From Acetobacter sacchari (GTDB taxonomy: Bacteria > Pseudomonadota > Alphaproteobacteria > Acetobacterales > Acetobacteraceae), in assembly GCF_017377715.1 (NCBI RefSeq), contig NZ_JAFVMF010000004.1, positions 62,001-126,000 of the forward strand: DNA of 64,000 bases. The letters run 5' to 3'. Below, one piece after another: positions 27,410 to 41,642 of this stretch. The notes below the pieces were generated by a model. It did not search any database. It saw only the letters and a list, made by a program, of their open reading frames with translations, and was not told the DNA's origin. How positions within the stretch are numbered: the stretch's first letter is position 1; each line of letters starts with the position of its first letter. The position numbers and the translations under genes were made by a program.

Positions 27410-28395
27410 AGGGCGATGTCCTTCCAAAGCGAGGTCAACGGCCGCGCTCCGAAATGCGAGATCACCTCCGACGCCGCCACGGAGGCGAGACGCCCACTTT
27501 CCTCCACCGAACGCCCGGCAGTCAGCCCTGCGAGGAACCCGGCGGCGTAAGCGTCTCCTGCTCCTGTCGTGTCGACAACTGTCGTGGGAACGGCCGCGAC
27601 ATTCGTTCTTTCGCCGTCGCGGATAATGACGCTTCCCTTCTCGGAGCGCGTCAGCACCACGAAACTCGCGTCGCGTGAGGCCTGCATCGCCGCATCCTCA
27701 AAACTTTCAGTCTGATACAGGGAGCATATCTCATCCTCGTTCGCGAACAGGATATCGATATGGCCATGCACCAGATCGCGGAATGCATCGCGATGGCGCG
27801 CTACGCAGAACGGGTCCGAAAGCGTCAACGCCACGTTGCGTTGCGCCTTGTGCGCGATCGTAGCTGCGCGACGAAACGCCTCCTGAGCCTGCGGCGGATC
27901 GAAAAGATAGCCTTCGAGGTAGGCGACCTTCGCCGCGCCAACGACATCGGCAAGCACATCGTCCGGTGAGAAGTGCGTGCAGGCGCCAAGGTAGGTGTTC
28001 ATCGTCCTTTGGCCGTCCGGCGTGACGAGAACGACGCAGCAGGCGGTGGACAGATTCACGCTCTCCCGCCCGTCCAGAGGACGCGAGGGAAATGTAATGC
28101 CGCTTGCACGAAGATCTTCGGAGAAAGCGCGTCCAGCCTTGTCGTCGGCGACTTTGCCCAGGTAGGCGACCCGCGCTCCGAGTTCCGCAGCGACGGCGCA
28201 TGTATTGGCGGCCGAGCCGCCGCCCGACTCTTTCTCCGGGATGATCTGCGCTCGGAGCGTCGCCGCACGATCTGCGTCGATCAGGGACATTGATCCCGGC
28301 GTCAGCCCGTGCTGCTCAAGAAAATCCGCATCCACCCGAGCCACTATGTCCGTGATCGCGTTGCCGATCCCGAGGAGGTCGTAAAGCGTATTCAT
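27406..28395 (-). CDS. PfkB-family sugar/nucleoside kinase, adenosine kinase-like
   Basis: Ribokinase-fold kinase of 329 residues. Substrate-side motifs GGGSAANT and an N-terminal GIGNAITDIVARVD match adenosine kinase-like bacterial proteins. The C-terminal VVDTTGAGDAYAAGFLAGL carries the anion hole and catalytic Asp. It would phosphorylate adenosine or a related nucleoside or sugar with ATP, and substrate identity is inferred only from overall resemblance. It starts at an ATG preceded by AGGGAAGAG. It is convergent with the GT4 pair, with overlapping stops. It is probably not part of the glycan pathway, although a sugar-kinase role there cannot be excluded. Confidence 0.87.
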   Translation of the reverse strand: MNTLYDLLGIGNAITDIVARVDADFLEQHGLTPGSMSLIDADRAATLRAQIIPEKESGGGSAANTCAVAAELGARVAYLGKVADDKAGRAFSEDLRASGITFPSRPLDGRESVNLSTACCVVLVTPDGQRTMNTYLGACTHFSPDDVLADVVGAAKVAYLEGYLFDPPQAQEAFRRAATIAHKAQRNVALTLSDPFCVARHRDAFRDLVHGHIDILFANEDEICSLYQTESFEDAAMQASRDASFVVLTRSEKGSVIIRDGERTNVAAVPTTVVDTTGAGDAYAAGFLAGLTAGRSVEESGRLASVAASEVISHFGARPLTSLWKDIAL

Positions 28396-28688
28396 AACTC
28401 TTCCCTATGTATCGCGGTCATCCCTTATCCGCATCGGTCGGACCGCGCCACGTATGCCTTGCAGAACAGGGAGCAGGCAGGGCGAATTTAACTCAAATTT
28501 ACAGCAAATGCCTTGTGGCGAACACATTGATGCGTATAACCGAATCAAGCACGTGGACGCTCGCGCAGGTTGCGTGAAGGTCATTCAGGTCGCGTCGGTC
28601 AAGCCGCCGGCCTGACGTCTGCGTGAACCCAGAATCCGGCTGCGTCGTGTGACCTCTAGCACGCAGCCACAAGAGTGACGGGGTTTTC

Positions 28689-29381
28689 TTGTTCAGAAGA
28701 CGTAAGCCAGACGAAAGTCAGACCGGCCAGTCCGCTCCCTCCCCTAGCGCGGCGCCAGCCGCGCCGCCGTCTGGCGCCCGCCCCCCAGCGCCAGACAAAA
28801 GCGGCGCGCCCTTATTTCCTCCACAAGCAAAGGATACCCCATCTATGGGTCGTGCTCCGTTCCCGCCTGCTCCTGGCTCCACCCCTTCGCCCAACCCCGT
28901 GCCGGCAGGCGCGCCGGGCGGAGCCCCCGCCGGAGCGCCGGGCCCCATGGCGCAGCGTCCGCAGGGTCCTGCGCCTCGCCGTGAGGAAGAGCAGCGCCGC
29001 ACCCTCGTGGTCGGACGTGGCATCAGCGTTCAAGGCTCTGTGCAGGACGCAGAACGCCTCGTCGTCGAGGGCACTGTTGAGTCGAGCATGATCGTGGCGA
29101 AGCAACTTTCCGTTGCGCCCGGCGGCCTCTTCCGCGGCGGCGTCGAAGTCGAGGACGCAGAAATTGCCGGCACGGTCGACGGCACCCTGACCGTGCGCGG
29201 CAGCCTGACGGTCAGCGCGACCGGACGTCTGCTTGGCAAGGCGACCTGCAAGCGCCTGCGTGTTGAAGACGGCGGCCAGATCACCGGCCAGCTTGAAATG
29301 TTGACCGATGGAGCGAGCCCCTCCTCCAGTTCTCCCGCGCAGTCGACTCCGACGCCCGCTCCGGCGTCCAGCGCCGCCTGA
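28689..29381 (+). CDS. Bactofilin family cytoskeletal protein
   Basis: A 230-residue protein with a Pro/Ala/Gly-rich N-terminal arm (about residues 10-100) and a central bactofilin beta-helix: VVGRGISVQGSVQDAERLVVEG, GTVDGTLTVRGSL, ATGRLLGKATCKRL. It ends with a Ser/Pro/Ala-rich tail. Bactofilins polymerise without nucleotide and organise cell-envelope or morphogenesis enzymes. No ATG is available at the start of the frame. TTG at 28689, with GGGG five bases upstream, is the best start. The arm is longer than in many family members. A strong terminator follows. Confidence 0.88.
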   Translation: MFRRRKPDESQTGQSAPSPSAAPAAPPSGARPPAPDKSGAPLFPPQAKDTPSMGRAPFPPAPGSTPSPNPVPAGAPGGAPAGAPGPMAQRPQGPAPRREEEQRRTLVVGRGISVQGSVQDAERLVVEGTVESSMIVAKQLSVAPGGLFRGGVEVEDAEIAGTVDGTLTVRGSLTVSATGRLLGKATCKRLRVEDGGQITGQLEMLTDGASPSSSSPAQSTPTPAPASSAA

Positions 29382-29427
29382 TTACAGCGGCAGGCGGGCG
29401 ATTTTGTCCGCTTATCCTGAAGATAAG

Positions 29428-29465
29428 CCCTGTATTGCGTTCGCGCATGCAGGGTTTTCTTTTTT
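29428..29465 (+). terminator. Intrinsic terminator after bactofilin gene
   Basis: CCCTG/CAGGG pairs at the base, an inner TGCG/CGCA stem is capped by a TTCG tetraloop, and the hairpin is followed by TTTTCTTTTTT. This is a textbook rho-independent terminator for the plus strand. Confidence 0.88.
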
Positions 29466-30111
29466 GGAGACGAGGCCATTCGTTCCTGCCCGAACCTGCC
29501 GGATAATGGTCTTCAAAACTGCGCCCCGTTCCCCCAAAGTCAGCGTAGAACCTCGAACGGGAAGTCGCACGCAGTCCTCGCCTTCGACGTCCCTCTTCGT
29601 GATGTCCCGAAGATCGAGCGTTAGCGGCTCGGCGCCGCAAAAAATGAAGTGCCGCCTACTTCTCCTGCACCCGTCAGAATAAGGCAGGGCAATCGCGATT
29701 CTCTTGCCGCCCATCCTCCTGCGCAACGAGAATGACAATCTGGCTGCCTGCCAGTGCGATTAATCGGTCAGAGCACGACGCGCTCCGAGATTCGTTCTTC
29801 AGGAATCATCCTCGGAGCTTTCCCGACAGCAGCAGCGCGTAGGTTGGCCCTTACAAGTATGGCCAGACCGACCCAGCGGCCTTCGTTTTTGAAGGAAAAT
29901 CGAGCCTATCTGCGCGGACTATTACCGCCGGCGGCTTCGACGCGAAGTTCATCGCACGCCAAATCACGACGTCGAATCAATCTGTTTTGCAAGGAAAGGA
30001 GGACACCGACCGCAGGCGTCAAAACGCCATCCAGACCGCCCCAAATGCGCACAGCGCGTAAACTGACAAGTCCGGCCATATAATAAATGGCCGAACTTGC
30101 GAACGCCCTTG
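29466..30111. other. Gene-poor region between bactofilin gene and gcrA
   Basis: No convincing gene. A minus-strand frame from about 29714 to 29412 (around 100 codons, with AGGAGG immediately before an ATG) was considered, but it runs through the bactofilin terminator and is not recognised. A plus-strand frame at 29754-30083 has an Arg/Ser-rich, non-protein-like composition. The end near 30111 is the 3' flank of gcrA. Confidence 0.4.
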
Positions 30112-30885
30112 TCAGGCTACGTTGTCGCGACGATCACGCAATTTTACGTACGCCAAAGACGCGTGCTCCGCGCAGTAGGGCTTTCCCGCCAGAGGCGCGG
30201 CGCCGCAAAAGCGAAAACCCGGCGTACCCGGATCTCCAAGCGGCCAGCAGCAGCTTGGCCCACGCCTGCGGGACTCGGCAGGCGGGTTGACGACGTTACG
30301 GAAGGCGGCGCGCGGCGCTGCCGCTTTGACCGGCACCGGAGAGGGCGTGGCGACCTGCTCGCGAGAAACCGCGTTCGCAGTCGCCGGACTCGACGCCGCA
30401 GGCCGCGCTTCCGCAGCTTTGACCGGCGCTGCGGCGGCGGAGCGTGGAGCCTCCATCACAGTCTCAGCGGCGATCGAAACTTGCGTCGTCTCGACCACCA
30501 AGACGGCTTCCGCAACCTCGGCGGCAGGCGACGCTTCCTGGATCGGCTCCGCGGCAATCGGCGGCGCAAGGGCGTTCTCAACGGAGACAGCCGCCGGAGC
30601 AGGGGCTGTCGTCACAACGCTCACCGAGGGCTCAGCCACGACTTCCGCGGCTGCAACCGTGCGCTCCGCAGGCGCCGAAGACTTTTCAACGTCCGCCGCC
30701 TTGGCGCTGGCGCTCTTGCCGCCGGGACGACGGATCGGCGACGGGCGCGCAGGCAGGCCCAACCTGTGCGCCTTACCGACGACAGCGTTCTTCGTGATGC
30801 CGATCTGTCGTCCGATTTCGGCCGTGGAGAGCCCTTGCTCCCACAGCTCTTTCAGACGAGCGATCGTCTCTTCCGTCCAGTCCAT
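30112..30885 (-). CDS. gcrA: GcrA cell cycle regulator
   Basis: Alphaproteobacterial master regulator that works with RNA polymerase-sigma70 at promoters, many of them methylated by CcrM at GANTC. The N-terminal DNA-binding helix-turn-helix is plain: MDWTEETIARLKELWEQG, then TAEIGRQIGITKNAVVGKAHRLGL. The C-terminal sigma-contact domain has CCWPLGDPGTPGFRFCG and ends with PYCAEHASLAY. The Ala/Val/Pro-rich linker between them makes the protein 257 residues, much longer than the roughly 170 of the Caulobacter protein. Two direct repeats resembling DnaA boxes lie 115-135 bp upstream (30999-31019), which fits DnaA control of gcrA known in Caulobacter. Confidence 0.92.
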   Translation of the reverse strand: MDWTEETIARLKELWEQGLSTAEIGRQIGITKNAVVGKAHRLGLPARPSPIRRPGGKSASAKAADVEKSSAPAERTVAAAEVVAEPSVSVVTTAPAPAAVSVENALAPPIAAEPIQEASPAAEVAEAVLVVETTQVSIAAETVMEAPRSAAAAPVKAAEARPAASSPATANAVSREQVATPSPVPVKAAAPRAAFRNVVNPPAESRRRGPSCCWPLGDPGTPGFRFCGAAPLAGKPYCAEHASLAYVKLRDRRDNVA

Positions 30886-30998
30886 GACATTGGCCTCCCT
30901 TTGACGGAACGGTCCTCGCCACTCCGAGTTTGGCGGAAAATAGGATTATATTGTGGTCGGCTCAAGGAAGGCGCCACAAAATCTTGGGGACAAAGGGC

Positions 30999-31019
30999 TG
31001 GATAACCCTATGGATAACC
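30999..31019. promoter_or_regulatory. Two TGGATAACC direct repeats upstream of gcrA (DnaA-box-like)
   Basis: TGGATAACC occurs at 30999-31007 and 31011-31019. Read on the other strand, both contain TTATCCA, the core of the DnaA box, and the second matches eight of nine consensus bases (TTATCCATA). They sit in the gcrA promoter region. Confidence 0.45.
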
Positions 31020-31054
31020 GGTGGAACGCTCTGTATGAACGAATCGGCCCCCGG

Positions 31055-32257
31055 TTATGTCGGGGCGTCGCCCTTGCGGATCAGTTCCACCCGATCGCCC
31101 TTGACGCCCAGCGCCAGCCTGCCCTCGCACAACGCCAGCGCTTCTTCACCGAACACATCGCGACGCCACCCTGTCATGATGGGGCCCGCCGGGTCCTGTT
31201 CAAGAGCGAACGCGTCCAGTTCGTCGGACGTCGCCACCAATTTCTGCGCAACGTCGTGCTTTTCGCACTGATGGGCAAGCAGCACTTTCAGCAACGCGAC
31301 AAGAGCCGGAGACGCCCGCGGGCCGTCGACGCCCTTGCCCCGCGCAGGCCTCGGCAATTCCGCGTCCGGAAGCTCCAGCGCTATTTCGACGGCCTCCAAC
31401 AACCCGGCGCCGCTCTTCCCCTCGGCAAAACCGCGCGTCACGCCGCGTACGCGGGCCAAAGCCTCGACGGTCCGAGGCGCCGTAGCCGCGATCTCCAGCA
31501 GGCTCTCGTCCTTGAGCATCCGCTGGCGCGGGATGTTGGCGTTCTGGGCCTCGATCTCGCGCCAGGCAGCGATCGCGCGCAATACGCCCAGCATCCGACG
31601 GTTGCCTGTGCGCGCCTTCAGTCGCTCCCACTGCCTCTCCGGATCGACCCGCAGGCGCTCCGGGTCGGACAGCGCCGCCTGCTCGGATGCGACCCACGCG
31701 CCACGCGCCTCTCGGGCGAGGATGCGCAGCAGATGTTCATACACATCGCGCAGATGAGTCACATCCGCCGCCGCGTATGTCAGTTGCGCCTGCGACAAGG
31801 GTCTTGCCGACCAGTCGGTGAAGCGATGGCTCTTGTCGATGACTGCGCCGGTAAGCGCCCCCACCAGATTGTCGTAGCCGACCTGTTCACCGTAACCCGC
31901 CACCATCGCCGCGACCTGCGTGTCGAACATTGGCGTGGGCAGGCGGTCGAAGAGATGGAGAAAAATCTCCAGATCCTGCCGTGCGGCGTGCAACACCTTC
32001 ACGACCGACGCATCGTCGAACAGCTCGGCCAGCGGCGTAAGGTCCAGACCGGGCGCCAGCGCATCCACCAGAGCGACCTCGGAGGCGCCCGCAAGCTGCA
32101 CGAGGCACAACTCCGGCCAGTAGGTGCGTTCGCGCATGAACTCCGTGTCGACGGTGACGAACGGCTCGTTACGAAGACGGGAGACGGTCTCGGCGAGATC
32201 CTCGGTCCGCACGATAAGGCGCGGTTCCGGAAAGCTGTGTCGGGCGGGTTTGGCCAT
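31055..32257 (-). CDS. rnd: Ribonuclease D
   Basis: 3'-5' exoribonuclease for tRNA and stable RNA trimming, 400 residues. The DEDD nuclease domain shows FVTVDTEFMRE (Asp and Glu), VLHAARQDLEIF and LTYAAADVTHLRDVY. The C-terminal half contains an HRDC-like region (RLKARTGNRRMLGVLRAIAAWRE). The ATG at 32257 (MAKPARHSF) is chosen because the ORF extension to 32371 is Cys-rich and unlike the family. It lies on the same strand upstream of gcrA, with a 169-bp gap, and is divergent from queF. Confidence 0.93.
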   Translation of the reverse strand: MAKPARHSFPEPRLIVRTEDLAETVSRLRNEPFVTVDTEFMRERTYWPELCLVQLAGASEVALVDALAPGLDLTPLAELFDDASVVKVLHAARQDLEIFLHLFDRLPTPMFDTQVAAMVAGYGEQVGYDNLVGALTGAVIDKSHRFTDWSARPLSQAQLTYAAADVTHLRDVYEHLLRILAREARGAWVASEQAALSDPERLRVDPERQWERLKARTGNRRMLGVLRAIAAWREIEAQNANIPRQRMLKDESLLEIAATAPRTVEALARVRGVTRGFAEGKSGAGLLEAVEIALELPDAELPRPARGKGVDGPRASPALVALLKVLLAHQCEKHDVAQKLVATSDELDAFALEQDPAGPIMTGWRRDVFGEEALALCEGRLALGVKGDRVELIRKGDAPT

Positions 32258-32418
32258 GAGCCACTTCTTACACAGGAGCCCGCAGGAACAAAAGCTGCCA
32301 CCGTAGCCATAACGGATACGCTTGACGCAGGCGGCTGCGCTCTGACACACCCGGCGCGCTTGTGCGCCCACAGGATCGGCGCGTCCCCTTCTCCCGAATT
32401 TTCTATCGGAGCCACCCG

Positions 32419-32889
32419 ATGACAGAACACGACAACGGCGCCGCGGCTCTCACGCAGCTCGGTCAGGCGACCGCCATTCCTGAGTCGCCAGAAGCCGCCC
32501 ATCTGGAACGCGTGCCGGCTCCGCATCAGGATCGCCAGTACGTAGTGCGCTTCACCGCACCGGAATTCACCTCGCTTTGCCCGGTGACGGGTCAGCCGGA
32601 CTTCGCCCATATCGTGATCGATTATATCCCGCGCGAGTGGATCGTCGAAAGCAAGTCGCTGAAGCTCTACCTCACGTCCTTCCGCAACCACGGCGCCTTT
32701 CATGAGGATTGCTCAGTCACGATCGCTCAGAAGCTGGTGGAGACACTCGACCCGATATGGCTGCGCATCGGCGCCTACTGGTATCCCCGCGGAGGAATGC
32801 CGATCGACGTATTCTGGCAGACCGGCGAGGCTCCGGCCGGAGTGTGGGTTCCCGCGCAGGACGTGCCGGGATATCGTGGGCGCGGTTGA
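32419..32889 (+). CDS. queF: NADPH-dependent 7-cyano-7-deazaguanine (preQ0) reductase
   Basis: QueF reduces the nitrile of preQ0 to the amine preQ1 in queuosine biosynthesis. This 156-residue protein is the short unimodular type. The thioimide-forming Cys is in [13 protein letters not shown], and the signature [21 protein letters not shown] follows. The ATG at 32419 has GGAG eight bases upstream, and 19 extra in-frame codons upstream are not conserved. No preQ1 riboswitch was recognised in the 160 bp before it. It is transcribed alone. Confidence 0.94.
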   Translation: MTEHDNGAAALTQLGQATAIPESPEAAHLERVPAPHQDRQYVVRFTAPEFTSLCPVTGQPDFAHIVIDYIPREWIVESKSLKLYLTSFRNHGAFHEDCSVTIAQKLVETLDPIWLRIGAYWYPRGGMPIDVFWQTGEAPAGVWVPAQDVPGYRGRG

Positions 32890-35550
<2,661 letters not shown>

Positions 35551-35842
35551 ACTGAACTGCCGCGTGAAGCGTCTCCGCCTTGTCTGAGCGGAGCAAGCCT
35601 CAGACAGAGGGCACGATCACCAAGCCGTGTCATGGGGGATCAGACGCCGGAATGAGTTTGAGACGTAGTTTCCGCAAACCGGCCGTCGTCAAATGTACCG
35701 GTGGGATTACTTCACGTAAACCTGACGGATGTCTTCGTAGAAATCCGGCTCGGCGCCGCTGCCCCGTTTTACTGTTCCAGCAAATACTTTTCCCATTCGA
35801 ACGCATTCATTTGAACTAACCCAGCTTCAGGACCACTCGAGC

Positions 35843-36370
35843 ATGTCGCTAGCCCACGCCTTGCTGACCGCGCTGGTGGAGCGTTCCTGCTGCGGCGCAG
35901 AACTGACAGATCGCTTCAACCGCTCCATTGGCTATTTCTGGCCCGCGACGCACCAGCAGATCTACCGGGAACTCGCCACCCTGAAGGCGTCAGGCTGGAT
36001 CGAACCTCTACCGATCGCAACCGGTCGCGGACGCAAGCGCGCTTACAAAGCTTCTCCCGCAGGCGTGTCGGAATTGAAGCGGTGGGTCGGAGAATTACAG
36101 CCGCCGCGACCCGTCCGTGACGAATTAATGGTCCGTCTGCGCGCCGCTGCAATTCTCGGTCCGACAGATTTAACGGAGGGCGTCGAAAGGCGCCTGGCGA
36201 CGCATCGCGCAACGCTCGACCATTATCTGGCGCTTGAGGAAAAGGATTTTTCTGATCTGGATACGACACGCAAACAGAAACTGCGCCATCTCATCCTGCG
36301 GGCGGGCATCGAATCCGAAGCGCACTGGATCGACTTCTGCCAGCGCGCTCTCGCCCTGCTGGATGAATAG
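35843..36370 (+). CDS. PadR-family transcriptional regulator
   Basis: A 175-residue regulator. The N-terminal winged helix-turn-helix (ALLTALVERSCCGAEL, FWPATHQQIYRELATLKASGWI) is followed by a C-terminal dimerisation helix region of the Vir/PadR-2 type ending in WIDFCQRALALLDE. PadR proteins repress genes for phenolic acid or lipid stress responses. Its likely target is the adjacent fadH-like gene, given the palindrome in front of that gene, though autoregulation is also possible. About 290 bp separate the two genes, so they are probably not one tight operon. Confidence 0.9.
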   Translation: MSLAHALLTALVERSCCGAELTDRFNRSIGYFWPATHQQIYRELATLKASGWIEPLPIATGRGRKRAYKASPAGVSELKRWVGELQPPRPVRDELMVRLRAAAILGPTDLTEGVERRLATHRATLDHYLALEEKDFSDLDTTRKQKLRHLILRAGIESEAHWIDFCQRALALLDE

Positions 36371-36373
36371 AAT

Positions 36374-36398
36374 CCGGAAGACCCAAACGGTCTTCCGG
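36374..36398. terminator. Bidirectional hairpin between padR-like gene and atpC
   Basis: A perfect 10-bp stem CCGGAAGACC/GGTCTTCCGG with loop CAAAC lies between two convergent genes. It follows the PadR stop by three bases and ends 10 bases from the atpC stop. Confidence 0.65.
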
Positions 36399-36408
36399 GC
36401 CCCCGGTC

Positions 36409-36819
36409 TTACTCGGGGGGAAGACCGGCTTCGATTTCGGCTCGAACCGACTGGATTTTCGCCATCAGACCATCAAGGCGCGTGACGTCGGATTTGTCAG
36501 CCGCGTCCCACGCTTCAGTCAATTCCTCAAGGCGAGCCGTTGCGGAGTCGATGGATATCTCCGTCACGGGCACAGCCTGATCCGCCAGGATCGTGCAACG
36601 GGTCGGCGTCATATCGGCGAAGCCTCCCGCGACGAAGTAGCGATCCGTAACCGTTTCGCCTTCGTAGAGGGACACCGTGCCGCCACGCAGCAGCAGCATC
36701 ATCGGCGCGTGCTCGGGCATGGCGGCGATATCGCCTTCCTCACCCGGAATCACGGCCATATCGACGTCACGGGACACCAGAACCTTCTCGGGGCTGATGA
36801 TTTCGACCTTGATCGGCAT
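36409..36819 (-). CDS. atpC: F1F0 ATP synthase epsilon subunit
   Basis: Epsilon subunit of the F1 rotor stalk, 136 residues, the last gene of the atpHAGDC operon. The N-terminal beta-sandwich shows VEIISPEKVLVSRDVDMAVIPG with the conserved GEEGDIAAMPEHAPM. The C-terminal helices are present. It couples rotation to catalysis and can inhibit ATP hydrolysis. The ATG has GAAGGGA at a fair distance. A strong hairpin follows the stop. Confidence 0.96.
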   Translation of the reverse strand: MPIKVEIISPEKVLVSRDVDMAVIPGEEGDIAAMPEHAPMMLLLRGGTVSLYEGETVTDRYFVAGGFADMTPTRCTILADQAVPVTEISIDSATARLEELTEAWDAADKSDVTRLDGLMAKIQSVRAEIEAGLPPE

Positions 36820-36844
36820 CTGAACTGTCCCTTCCGGTCTCGGC

Positions 36845-38344
<1,500 letters not shown>

Positions 38345-38368
38345 CTACGCGGTTGGAAGAGAAGTCTG

Positions 38369-39253
38369 TCAGACCGCCTGAGCGCCCGACATGATCTCGA
38401 TAAGCTCGTTGGTGATGTTCGCCTGACGCGTCCGGTTGTAGGTCTGCGACAGACGATCGATCGCCTTGCCCGCGTTGCGGGTCGCATTGTCCATGGCCGT
38501 CATGCGCGCACCCTGCTCGCCTGCAGCGGATTCCAGCATCGCGGCGTAAAGCTGCACCTGCAGGTTCCGGGGCAGAAGACGTTCAAGCAGCGTCTGTTCA
38601 TCAGGCTCGAATTCATACTGCGCTGCGTTTGCGTCGGGCTCAGCAGCGGCGGCGTCATCAAGACCCAACGGAATCAGTTGCAGCGGCGTCGGAACCTGCG
38701 ACATCACGTTGCGGAACTGATTGTAGATCACAGTGCAGACATCGAACTCGCCAGCTTCAAGCAGCGACACGATCTTGTCGCCGAGATCGCTGGCGGCGGA
38801 AAACGGAAGTTCCTTGCCGCCAACGCCGATCACGCGGTCGACAATCAGATCGGAGAACTCGCGAGCGAGATAGTCCGCGCCCTTGCGTCCCACCGGCAGA
38901 ATCTTGACGATTTTACCCTCAGCCTGAAGTTTGCGGATCGTCTGACGCGTGCGGCGGTTGATGTTCGAGTTGAACCCGCCTGCAAGACCGCGATCACTGG
39001 TGATCGGGACCAGAAGATGCACGCGATCCCCGCCCGTCCCGGCCAGAAGCTTCGGCGCGCCGTCCTGCCCCGCCATGGCGGAGGCGAGTTCGGCCAGCAT
39101 CCGACGCATCGCGACGGCGTAAGGACGAGCGGCCTCAGCCTTCTGCTGTGCACGCCGCAGCTTGGCCGCGGCGACCATCTTCATCGCGCTCGTGATCTTT
39201 TTCGTCGATTTGACGCTGCCGATCCGAGCGCGGAGTTCCTTCAGGGAAGCCAT
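38369..39253 (-). CDS. atpG: F1F0 ATP synthase gamma subunit
   Basis: Central rotor shaft of F1, 294 residues. The N-terminal helix [21 protein letters not shown] and the C-terminal helix [26 protein letters not shown], which turn inside the alpha3beta3 ring, are well conserved. The middle has [13 protein letters not shown]. It is full length and placed as in other alphaproteobacterial operons, 15 bp after atpA. Confidence 0.98.
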   Translation of the reverse strand: MASLKELRARIGSVKSTKKITSAMKMVAAAKLRRAQQKAEAARPYAVAMRRMLAELASAMAGQDGAPKLLAGTGGDRVHLLVPITSDRGLAGGFNSNINRRTRQTIRKLQAEGKIVKILPVGRKGADYLAREFSDLIVDRVIGVGGKELPFSAASDLGDKIVSLLEAGEFDVCTVIYNQFRNVMSQVPTPLQLIPLGLDDAAAAEPDANAAQYEFEPDEQTLLERLLPRNLQVQLYAAMLESAAGEQGARMTAMDNATRNAGKAIDRLSQTYNRTRQANITNELIEIMSGAQAV

Positions 39254-39268
39254 GGGAGATGCCCCTGA

Positions 39269-40803
<1,535 letters not shown>

Positions 40804-40804
<1 letters not shown>

Positions 40805-41397
40805 CACGCGGCTCCCTTCATGGCGTAGTGCAGGCGGACAAGGCGGGATTGCAGGCTGTTGTCATAGAGGCGCGGACCGACCTGAACCACCAGACCACCG
40901 AGGATGGTGGGGTCGACCCGCTCCTGAAGCGCGATGCGCGTGTAACCGGCTTCGGCGAGCTTGCCTTGAAGCTGGGCGCGCTGCGCAGTGGTGAGCGGCT
41001 GGGCGCTGACGACCTCAGCAGCGATCTCGCCACGACGCGCGGCGGCGAGCGCAACAAAAGCCCCCAGAATTTCGCGCAGACGCGAAAGGCGGCGATTGTC
41101 GGCCACGACGCCGACGAAATTATGAAGGGTCTCGCTGAAGCCCTGAGCGGAAAGGACAGCCAGAACGGCTTTACGGGAGTCCCGAATATCCAGACGGGCG
41201 TCGCCCAGCACGCGCTGCAGATCTGAGCTTTCGTCGATCAGACGAATCAGGGCGTCGACCTGAGGCAGAACCTCGTCGAGCTTCCAGCGATCTGCGGCGA
41301 TTTCATACAGCGCGGTCGCATAGCGTCCTGCGAGACCGCCGCCTGTCCCAGTCGGGGCGCGCACGGCGGATCGGGCGGTCGTTACGGCGGTGGCCAC
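40804..41397 (-). CDS. atpH: F1F0 ATP synthase delta subunit
   Basis: Delta subunit joining F1 to the peripheral stalk, 197 residues. The N-terminal helical domain begins [14 protein letters not shown] after a Thr/Ala-rich tail. The C-terminal part contains [25 protein letters not shown], the family signature. It is the first gene of the F1 operon. F0 genes are not present in the window, which is the usual alphaproteobacterial split of F1 and F0 loci. Confidence 0.96.
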
Positions 41398-41642
41398 TCT
41401 TCAGGCTCTTTCCTTCTGCGTTGCCAAGGCGCGTTCGCAGGCGAGATCGTTTCGGCCCATCGTCGCGGGACCAGAAGCGCACGCCAGGCCGCTTTCATTG
41501 TTGGCGCGGCCTCTAGCATGGAGATTCGGGCCGCGCAACAGAAGGCGTCTGCAGTTTCAGGCCTTAATGACAATTTATCCATACAGCGCGCGGGGAGAAA
41601 ACCCTCCTCATTGCGCGCTTTGCACCCGGCAGGGAGGCGGCG

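Noticed and set aside
29412-29714. Possible minus-strand hypothetical gene overlapping the bactofilin terminator
   Set aside because: AGGAGG directly abuts the ATG with no spacing, the frame crosses a strong terminator, and no family is recognised; not enough to call a gene.
32258-32418. preQ1 riboswitch upstream of queF
   Set aside because: No C-rich loop/A-rich tail pattern of the known classes was seen.
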